DNA of 6,374 bases. Source: Patescibacteria group bacterium (GTDB lineage: Bacteria > Patescibacteriota > Dojkabacteria > SC72 > T1SED10-24). Each line of letters begins with the position of its first letter. Within the stretch, counting starts at the first letter, position 1. A program made the translations under genes and the position numbers. Location: NCBI GenBank assembly GCA_007130415.1, contig SLSN01000079.1:1-6374 (forward strand), given 5' to 3'. The notes below the pieces were generated by a model that was not told where the DNA came from, made no database searches, and worked only from the letters and a program-made list of their open reading frames with translations. This document shows, piece by piece, positions 1-6,374 of the stretch.

Positions 1-27
1 TTAAATAAATTTTTTAAATAAAAATAT
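1..27 (+). other. A/T-only leader before dnaK
   Basis: All 27 bases before the dnaK start codon are A or T. There is no Shine-Dalgarno sequence, so translation probably relies on an unstructured leader. Several -10-like hexamers could be read from such sequence, but the window begins too close to the gene to place a promoter or to look for a CIRCE or other heat-shock operator. Confidence 0.35.
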
Positions 28-1959
28 ATGACAAAAATATTAGGAATAGATTTGGGAACAACAAATTCTGCTATGGCATACATGTCTGGTGGTAAACCAG
101 AAGTTATAGCTAATTCGCAGGGTAATAGGACAACTCCATCGGTTGTGGCTATGGATGAAAAAGGAGAACTAATTGTTGGTGCTCCTGCTAAAAACCAAGC
201 TATAACTAATGCTGAGAACACCATATACTCTGTAAAGAGATTAATCGGTCGTGAATGGGATGATCCTCAAGTTAAGAAGGATATTAAAAATTTTGCTTTT
301 GAAACTAGAAAGGCAAGTAAGGGTGGTGTTGAAGTAAAAATGGGAGATAAATGGCATACACCTCAAGAAATATCTGCAAAAATTCTTGGAAAACTAAAAA
401 AAGATGCAGAAGATTTTCTAGGAGAAGAAATCAAAGAAGCAGTTATAACAGTTCCTGCATACTTTGATGATTCGCAAAGACAAGCTACAAAAGATGCTGG
501 TAAAATTGCTGGTTTGGAAGTGAAAAGAATTGTTAACGAACCTACAGCAGCAGCTCTTTCATATGGAATGGGTGAAAAGAAAGATGAAACTATTGCTGTT
601 TTTGACCTTGGTGGAGGTACTTTTGATATAACGCTTCTTGAAATAGGAGACGGTGTTTTTGAAGTTCTAGCTACAAATGGTGACACCCATCTTGGGGGAG
701 ATGATTTTGATTCTGTAATAATGGAATCATTAATAGATGAATTTAAAAATAATGAAGGCATTGATTTAAGAGAGGATAAAACTGCACTTCAAAGATTAAA
801 GGATGCTGCTGAAAAAGCAAAGATAGAGCTTTCTACTTCAGAAAAAACAGAGATTAATATCCCCTACATTACTGCAACAAGTTCTGGTCCAAAGCATTTC
901 AAAAAAGAAATGACTAGAGTTGAACTTGAAAAATTAATTTCTGATTTGATTGATAAAACAGTACCACCTTGTGAAGAAGTGTTGAAAGATGCGAAGGTTA
1001 AAAAAGAAGATATTAGTGAAATCCTTTTGGTTGGAGGTATGACAAGAATGCCTGCAGTTATTAAGAAAGTTAAGGAATTCTTCGGTAAAGAACCAAACAA
1101 AGGTGTAAATCCAGATGAAGTTGTTGCTACAGGAGCAGCAATTCAAGGAGGAGTTTTGAGTGGTGATGTTCATGATATTACCCTACTTGATGTAACACCT
1201 CTCTCCTTAGGTATTGAAACTCTTGGTGGAGTTATGACTAAGCTAATTGAAAAAAATACTACAATTCCAACTGAAAAAACTCAAGTCTTTAGTACAGCTG
1301 CAGATAACCAACCTTCTGTAGAAATACACGTTCTTCAAGGTGAAAGAGAAATGGCTGCTGACAACAAGACTCTTGGGAGATTCATTCTAGATGGAATTCC
1401 ACCAGCACCTAGAGGAGTACCTCAAATAGAAGTGAAATATGAAATAGATGCAAATGGAATACTTAATGTTTCTGCTAAGGACAAAGCAACAGGTAAGGAG
1501 CAGAAGATTACAATTACAGCGTCTACTGGTTTGACAGAAGACGAAGTTGAAAAAATGGTTAAAGATGCTGAGGAACACGCTAAGGAGGACAAAGAGAAGA
1601 GAGAGGGAGTTGAGGTTAAGAATGAAGCAGACTCACTTTGTTTTAATACTGAAAAGCTTCTTAAAGAATCTGGAGACAAGATGAATGAAGAAGACAAGAA
1701 AAAGATAGAAGAGAAGGTGAAGAAAATTCAGGAATTAATAGCAAAAGAGGATTTTGATAAAGATGAGGTTAAAAAGCAAAGCGAAGAGTTAAGCAATCTA
1801 GTCCAAGAGGCAAGTAAGGTTATCTACGAAAAAGCTGCACAGCAAGAACAAGCAGAAAAAGAAAATGAAAGTAAGAAAGAAGGAGAAGGAGAAAAGAAAG
1901 AAGATGCAAAAGAGGGGGAAGTTGTAGATGATGATGAACCAAAAGACGAGAAAAAATAA
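28..1959 (+). CDS. dnaK: Molecular chaperone DnaK (Hsp70)
   Basis: ATP-dependent cytoplasmic chaperone that binds exposed hydrophobic peptides and cycles with DnaJ and GrpE; neither partner gene is in this window. The 643-residue protein is full length for the family. The nucleotide-binding domain (about 1-382) shows phosphate-1 motif GIDLGTTNS (6-14), VITVPAYF (139-146), phosphate-2 motif DLGGGTFDI (193-201) and adenosine motif VGGMTRMP (335-342). It also has the longer segment around residues 75-112 that Firmicute DnaKs lack. The interdomain linker is [15 protein letters not shown] (384-398). The substrate-binding beta domain (about 390-500) contains LQGERE (436-441) and is followed by a helical lid and a Lys/Glu-rich tail (about 605-643) ending in [12 protein letters not shown], which resembles the acidic end of other DnaKs. 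The start at 28 gives the canonical N-terminus; no Shine-Dalgarno is visible. The 3' end overlaps pcm by 32 nt. The identification is certain. Confidence 0.99.
   Translation: MTKILGIDLGTTNSAMAYMSGGKPEVIANSQGNRTTPSVVAMDEKGELIVGAPAKNQAITNAENTIYSVKRLIGREWDDPQVKKDIKNFAFETRKASKGGVEVKMGDKWHTPQEISAKILGKLKKDAEDFLGEEIKEAVITVPAYFDDSQRQATKDAGKIAGLEVKRIVNEPTAAALSYGMGEKKDETIAVFDLGGGTFDITLLEIGDGVFEVLATNGDTHLGGDDFDSVIMESLIDEFKNNEGIDLREDKTALQRLKDAAEKAKIELSTSEKTEINIPYITATSSGPKHFKKEMTRVELEKLISDLIDKTVPPCEEVLKDAKVKKEDISEILLVGGMTRMPAVIKKVKEFFGKEPNKGVNPDEVVATGAAIQGGVLSGDVHDITLLDVTPLSLGIETLGGVMTKLIEKNTTIPTEKTQVFSTAADNQPSVEIHVLQGEREMAADNKTLGRFILDGIPPAPRGVPQIEVKYEIDANGILNVSAKDKATGKEQKITITASTGLTEDEVEKMVKDAEEHAKEDKEKREGVEVKNEADSLCFNTEKLLKESGDKMNEEDKKKIEEKVKKIQELIAKEDFDKDEVKKQSEELSNLVQEASKVIYEKAAQQEQAEKENESKKEGEGEKKEDAKEGEVVDDDEPKDEKK
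1912..1918 (+). promoter_or_regulatory. Shine-Dalgarno-like site for pcm inside dnaK
   Basis: A G-rich run, GAGGGGG, lies 9 nt before the first of three consecutive ATG codons (1928, 1931, 1934). It is the clearest Shine-Dalgarno-like element in the window and supports translation of pcm starting inside the dnaK reading frame. It also encodes part of the DnaK tail (Lys-Glu-Gly-Glu), so codon constraint could explain it in part. Confidence 0.5.
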
Positions 1960-2542
1960 TTTAATAGAGTCTTTACGTATTCAAGGCTTTAAGGAAAATA
2001 TTGTTAAAGCTTTTGAAAAAGTAGAAAGAGAAGAATTTATCCCTGACACCTATAGGTCTGCGGCCTATGAAGATATGGCCCTACCCATAGGTCGGGGGCA
2101 AACTATCTCACAGCCCTCTACCATAGCTTTCATGCTTCAATTATTGGATGTTCAAGATGGACAAAAAATATTGGAAGTTGGTAGTGGAAGTGGTTATGTC
2201 CTAGCCCTTCTTTCTGAAATGAATCCAAGTGGAAAAATCATAGGTACAGAAAGGATAAGTGAACTAGTACAATCATCAAGAGAGAAATTGGGTAAATATG
2301 AAAATGTTGAAATATTCTATACTCCACATTTTATAGGACTTGAAGAGCATTCCCCTTTTGACAGAATTTTGGTAAGTGCAAGCGCACAAGAAATCCCTCA
2401 AGAGCTTATAGAACAATTAAAAACGTCTGGAATTCTTGTAATCCCAGTACTTAATTCTATTATGAGACTAGAAAAAAAACAGAAAGGTAGTGAGATAGAA
2501 GAGTACGAGGGTTTTGCTTTTGTACCCCTGGTTAAAGATTAA
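1928..2542 (+). CDS. pcm: Protein-L-isoaspartate O-methyltransferase-like protein (PCMT family)
   Basis: The family uses S-adenosylmethionine to methylate abnormal L-isoaspartyl residues in aged or stressed cytoplasmic proteins, starting their repair. The 204-residue length is close to E. coli Pcm (208). Visible family features are VEREEFIP (32-39), the signature [13 protein letters not shown] (51-63) with the conserved TIS of the active site, SAM motif [11 protein letters not shown] (81-90), acidic E108 at the end of the next strand, [13 protein letters not shown] (141-153), LIEQLK (160-165) and the terminal FVPL (198-201). The usual GDG loop that contacts the SAM adenine is replaced by TPHF (132-135), so the substrate or activity may differ. 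From memory, Patescibacterial homologues share this overall style, including the EEY-GF-FVPL end. The start is one of three tandem ATGs (1928, 1931, 1934); the next in-frame Met (residue 50) would cut into the catalytic signature. It overlaps dnaK by 32 nt in the +1 frame and is probably co-transcribed with it. Confidence 0.9.
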   Translation: MMMNQKTRKNNLIESLRIQGFKENIVKAFEKVEREEFIPDTYRSAAYEDMALPIGRGQTISQPSTIAFMLQLLDVQDGQKILEVGSGSGYVLALLSEMNPSGKIIGTERISELVQSSREKLGKYENVEIFYTPHFIGLEEHSPFDRILVSASAQEIPQELIEQLKTSGILVIPVLNSIMRLEKKQKGSEIEEYEGFAFVPLVKD

Positions 2543-2546
2543 AATA

Positions 2547-2555
2547 TGATATATT
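2547..2555 (+). promoter_or_regulatory. Possible extended -10 promoter for the membrane-protein gene
   Basis: TGATATATT fits the extended -10 pattern TGnTATAAT with one mismatch in the hexamer. It lies in the only intergenic gap, just after the pcm stop, and would start transcription about 30 nt before the ATG at 2591. I see no good -35 box at the usual distance. In such AT-rich DNA chance matches are common, so read-through from dnaK-pcm remains an alternative. Confidence 0.3.
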
Positions 2556-2570
2556 ATTAGTCAAAGAACA

Positions 2571-2589
2571 TAACTTAATGTTTACGTTA
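2571..2589 (+). repeat. Imperfect inverted repeat touching the start codon at 2591
   Basis: TAACTTAA and TTTACGTTA form seven base pairs with one T-C mismatch and a three-base TGT loop (2579-2581). The element ends one base before the ATG. It is too A/T-rich and lacks the following T-run needed for a terminator. It occupies the place where a Shine-Dalgarno would normally be, and none is present. It could affect initiation or bind a regulator, or be chance. Confidence 0.3.
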
Positions 2590-2590
2590 A

Positions 2591-5092
2591 ATGATAGAAG
2601 AAAAGTTTTCTAAACCTTCTTTGGAGGATTCTGGTTATTTTTTTAAAAAAGAAAAAGAGGAGAAAATTACAAAGAAAAAACGAAAAACTTCTGGAATAAA
2701 CTTCAACGAATATGGCTACAAATTGCTTTCTAATATCCAAATGTTTTTTCTTTGTGCATCATTAATTCTAATCCCTCTCTCGTTATTTCCTTTAGAATGG
2801 GTAATGTTCGAATACGGTAGAGTCTTTATCCTAATGATTTTTACAATAATCTTACTAACTTTTGAATTAATTAAATTTTTTATAAAAGGAAGAGTAGAAA
2901 TCTATCGGAGTTCTCGAGATACAGTACTGTTACTTTTGGGTTTTTCTTTTCTCATTTCCTCCATTTTTTCGATTGATTCGTTAGTTAGTTTTTGGGGATA
3001 TGAGTATCGTCTTGGTACAGGTTTTGTTTCGATAATAACGATATTGATTTATGTTTTGGTAATTAAATCTATGATAAAAAACATTCGTAGTGTAGTTACT
3101 TTGATATTCTGTCTAAGTTTGGGCATTTTTCTTAGTGCAGTACTGAGTATTCTTTCATTTTACGGCTTTAATCCTTTTGCTTTTATTCCAGAATTCGAAA
3201 AATTCTTTCTAGTTGGATTACCATTATTTAATTCTGCTAAGTTATCTGTTGTAATTTGGTCTGTAGGTATATTTCTTTCATTTTTTGTTTTTCATTACTT
3301 TTTTCAGGTTTTTAGTAATGATGAAGGTTATTTGAATAAAAAACTGTCTTTAACTTCTGCTCATAGAAAAAAGAGAGTGATACAGAGCTCTTTGCTACTT
3401 GTTTACCTTTTTTTTACCCTGGTATTTGTTACTGCTATTTCCCTCTTTACTATAAAAAACCTCTTTTGGGTCGGTGCTTTGAGTTTAGGTGGAGTTTTTC
3501 TTGTTTCTTTCATCCTGGTTTTACTATGTAGAAGTAGGATTTTACAAATAGTTAGTGTTTTAATTTTGCTAATAAGTTTTTCTGTTTTTGCTTTTTCTCG
3601 ATTACCAGTAGCTCAGGAAATTTTGAGAATAGATTCAGAAAATTTAGTTGAGCAAGTAACTTTAGACAATGAGTCTATTTGGCATATTACACTTAGTAGT
3701 CTTTCGGATTCTTCTGTTCGCAGTTTAGTTGGTTTGGGTAATGATAATTTTGTTATAGCTTACAACCTTTACAGACCAGCTTTTAGTGGGGATATTGATT
3801 TAAATTTTGTTAATTATTCATATGCAAACAATGAGGTGTATAATATTGTCGCAAATAGAGGGTTCGTAGGGATATTTACATGGTTAATTGTTGGTTTTTT
3901 GATACTTAGTCAATTTTTCAAATATCTAGGTGATGAAACCAGAAAAAAGATGATACCTGTAGCTTCTACGGAAAATGTGGCAATTCTTTTGTTTGATCTT
4001 GTACTCATATACATCTGGCTTTTCTCTTTTGTCTCTTACTATAGCTTCATCCTGTATTTCATACTTTTTTTAATGCTCGGGATTTCTTCTCTACTCAAGG
4101 GCGTAGTTTGTAGAACATACAGTGAGGTACTAGTTATACAAACAAACTTTTTTGTTGAAAAAATTGGTTTGGAGAAGAACGAATCGTTGCCAAAATTCTT
4201 CATTCTTCTTATGTGCTTTGTTTCCATCTTTCTCTTTTATCATATCTTTAATGATTTTTCTTCTAGAATTTATGCTGTTAGGGCAGAATCCATAATGTAT
4301 GATTTAGATGAAGATATGGATGTTGAGGTTAAGGGTAGGATGCTTCAGCGAGCTATTGATAATTACCATGGAGCTATTGAAAGGAATTCAAATAACTATG
4401 TATTGAGAAGGAAGGTGGGTCTTATCCTAATGGACTATATAGATAGCGTATTGTCAAGGGAATACGCGAATTTAACTGACGATGTTGATAGGCAAGAGTT
4501 TGTTCGTGTTGTAGGGGTTTATGCTGAGGCAAGCCTTGAAGAGACAAGGCAAGCTACAGATTTAGCACCTATGGTGGGTATAAATTGGAGTACGAGGGAT
4601 TTGATATACTCTGAACTTGTAAAGATGGGTTTTCAGAATTATATAAATACGGCTTTACAAGTTTCTGAGCAGACGATTCTTCGACAACCAAATAACTACA
4701 ACCCTTATGTTAACAGGGCAACATATCTTTACCTAATGGGTGATGCAGATGGTGCTATGAATAGTGTCGGAAGGGCTTTAGAGATCAATCCATACTATGT
4801 GCCAGGACTAGTTCTAGCTGGTGAAATATCAATGGGTTTACAGAACTATGTCAATGCAAAAACCTATTTTGAAAATGCTAAGACAATTTTAGAAGAAATG
4901 GATTTAAGAAGAACTGGGGTCTTAAATCTTTATGAACAAGTTCAAAATAATCTTGATTATCTTTGGAGTTTGGAAACAGAGAGTTCTCAACCCAGTTCAG
5001 AAGAGGAAACTGTAGATGAGATTACAGATGAAGAACTTGATGTTGAACAGGAAGAAGATTTAGATCTTCCAGATGATGAGATTAGTGACTAA
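2591..5092 (+). CDS. O-antigen ligase/polymerase-like membrane protein with C-terminal TPR region
   Basis: Integral membrane protein of the Wzy/WaaL/PglL type (Wzy_C superfamily), which polymerises glycans or transfers them from a lipid carrier to an acceptor outside the membrane. A basic N-terminus (residues 1-45) precedes about 13 hydrophobic segments, near 50-70, 78-98, 110-127, 144-162, 168-190, 216-239, 264-286, 289-312, 317-336, 422-441, 462-481, 484-503 and 534-552. Positive charges in alternate loops fit an N-in, C-out topology. Family hallmarks are SFWGYEYRLGTG (133-144) and the large external loop (about 337-421) with GLGNDNF, YRPAF and NN-x9-GFVG (413-427). The usual His of that motif is Asn413. 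Residues about 584-770 hold TPR-like helices, clearest at 703-770, followed by an acidic tail (about 803-833). An in-frame TAA (2588-2590) directly before the ATG fixes the start as not further upstream. No Shine-Dalgarno is visible. The substrate is unknown and no glycosyltransferases are nearby. Confidence 0.85.
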   Translation: MIEEKFSKPSLEDSGYFFKKEKEEKITKKKRKTSGINFNEYGYKLLSNIQMFFLCASLILIPLSLFPLEWVMFEYGRVFILMIFTIILLTFELIKFFIKGRVEIYRSSRDTVLLLLGFSFLISSIFSIDSLVSFWGYEYRLGTGFVSIITILIYVLVIKSMIKNIRSVVTLIFCLSLGIFLSAVLSILSFYGFNPFAFIPEFEKFFLVGLPLFNSAKLSVVIWSVGIFLSFFVFHYFFQVFSNDEGYLNKKLSLTSAHRKKRVIQSSLLLVYLFFTLVFVTAISLFTIKNLFWVGALSLGGVFLVSFILVLLCRSRILQIVSVLILLISFSVFAFSRLPVAQEILRIDSENLVEQVTLDNESIWHITLSSLSDSSVRSLVGLGNDNFVIAYNLYRPAFSGDIDLNFVNYSYANNEVYNIVANRGFVGIFTWLIVGFLILSQFFKYLGDETRKKMIPVASTENVAILLFDLVLIYIWLFSFVSYYSFILYFILFLMLGISSLLKGVVCRTYSEVLVIQTNFFVEKIGLEKNESLPKFFILLMCFVSIFLFYHIFNDFSSRIYAVRAESIMYDLDEDMDVEVKGRMLQRAIDNYHGAIERNSNNYVLRRKVGLILMDYIDSVLSREYANLTDDVDRQEFVRVVGVYAEASLEETRQATDLAPMVGINWSTRDLIYSELVKMGFQNYINTALQVSEQTILRQPNNYNPYVNRATYLYLMGDADGAMNSVGRALEINPYYVPGLVLAGEISMGLQNYVNAKTYFENAKTILEEMDLRRTGVLNLYEQVQNNLDYLWSLETESSQPSSEEETVDEITDEELDVEQEEDLDLPDDEISD
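5054..5069. repeat. Small perfect hairpin over the minus-strand methyltransferase stop codon
   Basis: GAAGAT (5054-5059) and ATCTTC (5064-5069) form a perfect 6-bp stem with a TTAG loop. The stop codon of the minus-strand methyltransferase (TTA on the plus strand, 5060-5062) lies in the loop. No T-run follows on either strand, so this is not a convincing terminator. It also encodes part of the acidic tail of the plus-strand membrane protein, so it may be chance. Confidence 0.3.
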
Positions 5093-5680
5093 TGGACCTA
5101 TATGCATGTAGGTTTTAATGTTTGCTGTAGGGAACAAAGTTTGCCATTCTTTCTTTTTTAAATATCGTATTTCTTCATATTCATTTTCATTTTGATCTTC
5201 TTCGACATACTTTAACTTAAATTCCTTTTGTAATGCTTTTTGACTATTTTCATCAAGTAAATGAAAAAATGGGAAACCATAATGGGGTTCGATAATTGTG
5301 GCTATACTTGGAACCACAACAAGATATTTTTTTCCAACCCTTTGTATTTCTTCGCATGTTTTTAAAAAAGAATCTTCAGGTTGTATGTGCTCAAGAACTC
5401 CTATGCTAACAACTACATCAACAGAATTCTCTTCAAAAGGTAGCACATCACTTTCTCTCTGTATATACTTAAAATTCTTGTGCCTAATTACATTCTCACT
5501 CTCAGGGAATACATCCATGCCAATTATAGGGTTTTCTTTATTGAATTCTTCAAAAGTATATCCCTTACCACAACCTATGTTTAAAACTCTCTCATGGGGT
5601 TTTAAATCTAACAGACGTACAATCTTTTCATACCTCTTTTTTTTTCTCTTAACCGGATTGTAAAAACTTCTAATATTCAT
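5060..5680 (-). CDS. Class I SAM-dependent methyltransferase
   Basis: Predicted soluble methyltransferase of 206 residues with a Rossmann-type fold (Methyltransf_11-like). SAM motif I is RVLNIGCGKG (31-40), the acidic residue after strand 2 is D56 (in GMDVFPE), and the post-motif region SDVLPFEENSVDVV (77-90) leads to SIGVLEHI (92-99). The downstream VPS-x6-EPHYGFPF (123-138) and the C-terminal LFP-x-ANI-x13-TNLIIW pattern resemble methyltransferases often found among surface-polysaccharide genes. That is a recollection of family style, and the acceptor cannot be told from sequence. The N-terminus is strongly basic (KRKKKR, 11-16). Its ATG overlaps the comF stop as ATGA, which indicates translational coupling; the upstream sequence is purine-rich (AGAAAGAAAGAGAA) but has no good Shine-Dalgarno. 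The 3' end overlaps the convergent membrane-protein gene by 33 bp. Class assignment is firm; the substrate is unknown. Confidence 0.88.
   Translation of the reverse strand: MNIRSFYNPVKRKKKRYEKIVRLLDLKPHERVLNIGCGKGYTFEEFNKENPIIGMDVFPESENVIRHKNFKYIQRESDVLPFEENSVDVVVSIGVLEHIQPEDSFLKTCEEIQRVGKKYLVVVPSIATIIEPHYGFPFFHLLDENSQKALQKEFKLKYVEEDQNENEYEEIRYLKKKEWQTLFPTANIKTYMHIGPLVTNLIIWKI
5094..5116 (+). terminator. Probable Rho-independent terminator of the plus-strand genes
   Basis: ACCTATA (5096-5102) pairs with TGTAGGT (5107-5113), including one G-U pair, around a TGCA loop. Two more G-U pairs are possible outward (5094-5095 with 5114-5115). A short T-run (5113-5116) follows. The element begins two bases after the stop codon at 5090-5092. 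On the opposite strand the stem is followed by CCATTAG, with no U-tract, so it should act only on plus-strand transcripts. It lies inside the coding sequence of the convergent methyltransferase. The T-run is short, so the strength is uncertain. Confidence 0.5.
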
Positions 5681-6372
5681 TTCTCTTTCTTTCTAAAACT
5701 ACCTTGAAACAAACAAATTCCTTTTAAAACAATTTTTTTATCTAAAATTTTCGCAATTTCTCTACCTACTTCACTTATCGTTGCTCCTGTGGTAATTATA
5801 TCATCCATTATAATTATCTTGTCATACTTGTCAATTTTAGTTACAAGGTTAGTATTAATTTCAAAGATATTTTTAACATTTTCCTCTCTTTTTTCATAAT
5901 CCAAACTAGCTTGTGAGAGATTTTCTTGTTTTTTAAAAATTAGGTTAGAGTTAATATCAGCGTTTACCTTTTGAGCAATTAATTCACAAATAATTTCTGT
6001 TGGATTAAATCCTCTATCTAGAGTTTTTTTTCTGTGAGATGGTAATGGAATGAGTAGGGAATTTTTAAAGTTAAATTTTTTTAATTTACTTTCAAAAAGA
6101 GAAAAGAGAAAATTACCAACTTGAAATCTGTTTTTGTATTTAAAATTGTGAATCAATTTTCTGGAACATTCATTGTATTTCCACAAAGTAATTATACTTT
6201 CAAACGAATCTTCTTTAATACACAGGCTATGGGTTTTAAAGTTGTTTGAAAGTTTTTTGCAGATATAGCAGTTTGGTAATGTAGGATATAATTTTTTTTG
6301 ACAGGTTTTGCAGAGCCAAAGCCCTGTTTTTGAGCAAACCAAACATTCTTTTGGAAAAAGGAAATCTAGCAT
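5677..6372 (-). CDS. comF: ComF family protein (phosphoribosyltransferase-like competence protein)
   Basis: ComF proteins are cytoplasmic, have a type I phosphoribosyltransferase fold, and are needed for uptake of transforming DNA in several bacteria, probably helping to handle imported single-stranded DNA. The 231-residue protein starts MLDFLFPKEC, a typical ComF beginning, so the ATG two bases from the window edge is very likely the true start and the gene is complete. The N-terminal zinc-binding region has C10/C13, C21/C24, C35/C38 and H48/C51. PLPSHRKKTLDRGFNPTE (109-126) is the ComF signature, QASLDYEKREENVKNIF (154-170) is the next conserved block, and the PRPP-binding loop is IIIMDDIITTGATI (186-199). 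Its stop codon overlaps the downstream methyltransferase start by 4 nt (ATGA). The promoter lies outside the window. Other competence genes are not present here, so a role in DNA uptake is inferred from the family. Confidence 0.95.
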   Translation of the reverse strand: MLDFLFPKECLVCSKTGLWLCKTCQKKLYPTLPNCYICKKLSNNFKTHSLCIKEDSFESIITLWKYNECSRKLIHNFKYKNRFQVGNFLFSLFESKLKKFNFKNSLLIPLPSHRKKTLDRGFNPTEIICELIAQKVNADINSNLIFKKQENLSQASLDYEKREENVKNIFEINTNLVTKIDKYDKIIIMDDIITTGATISEVGREIAKILDKKIVLKGICLFQGSFRKKEK

Positions 6373-6374
6373 AA

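Noticed and set aside
363..761. A 132-codon open frame on the minus strand inside dnaK, and shorter antisense frames at 864-1173 and 1387-1697
   Set aside because: They lie wholly antisense to a certain dnaK gene, show no recognisable domain, and have Ser/Phe-rich compositions expected from the reverse complement of Lys/Glu/Asp-rich codons.
1861..1956. The purine-rich Lys/Glu stretch at the end of dnaK as a separate tandem repeat
   Set aside because: It is irregular and fully explained by the charged low-complexity C-terminal tail common in DnaK proteins.
2543..2590. A Rho-independent terminator after pcm
   Set aside because: No G/C-containing stem followed by a T-run is visible in the gap; only the weak A/T-rich hairpin at 2571-2589, which is not followed by T residues.
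2578..2613. An ATG at 2578 as an alternative start for the membrane protein
   Set aside because: It is in a different frame from the 2591 gene and soon reaches a stop codon; an in-frame TAA at 2588-2590 also rules out any extension upstream of 2591.
4039..4227. A 62-codon minus-strand frame inside the membrane-protein gene
   Set aside because: It is the antisense shadow of a confident coding region and has no supporting start signal or motif.
5298..5663. A 121-codon plus-strand open frame inside the minus-strand methyltransferase
   Set aside because: It is fully antisense to a gene with clear SAM-binding motifs, has no recognisable family features, and no Shine-Dalgarno.

Overview
This window is about 6.4 kb of very AT-rich bacterial DNA that uses the standard genetic code. 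It is almost completely coding: five genes fill it, with one 48-bp intergenic gap. Several features suggest a member of the Candidate Phyla Radiation (Patescibacteria), probably of the Parcubacteria type. These are the strong A/T bias, the tight packing with overlapping genes, mostly weak or absent Shine-Dalgarno sequences, the large O-antigen-ligase-like membrane protein with a C-terminal TPR region, and a protein-isoaspartate methyltransferase of a divergent kind. The lineage is inferred from gene style only; there is no rRNA or marker-gene evidence in the window.

Plus strand, 28-2542: a complete dnaK (Hsp70 chaperone) is followed, with a 32-nt out-of-frame overlap, by a protein-L-isoaspartate O-methyltransferase-like gene (pcm). 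Together they look like a small protein-quality-control unit, one gene for folding and one for repair of damaged Asp/Asn residues. The Asp-rich tail codons of dnaK double as three consecutive ATG codons for pcm.

Plus strand, 2591-5092: after a 48-bp gap with a possible extended -10 promoter and a small hairpin touching the start codon, there is an 833-residue protein with about 13 membrane segments. It resembles Wzy/WaaL/PglL-type O-antigen polymerases and ligases and carries a TPR region and an acidic tail. It keeps most of the family's ligase loop, but the motif's His is an Asn. A probable Rho-independent terminator follows its stop codon.

Minus strand, 6372-5060: a convergent two-gene unit, comF (phosphoribosyltransferase-like competence protein with an N-terminal zinc-binding region) then a class I SAM-dependent methyltransferase, joined by an ATGA stop/start overlap. 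The methyltransferase ends inside the last 33 bp of the membrane-protein gene, and the plus-strand terminator lies within its coding sequence.

I saw no RNA genes, CRISPR arrays, insertion sequences or phage genes. I found no clear evidence of a wholly new system. The points most worth checking are the altered active-site loops of the ligase-like protein and of Pcm, and the compact overlap architecture.
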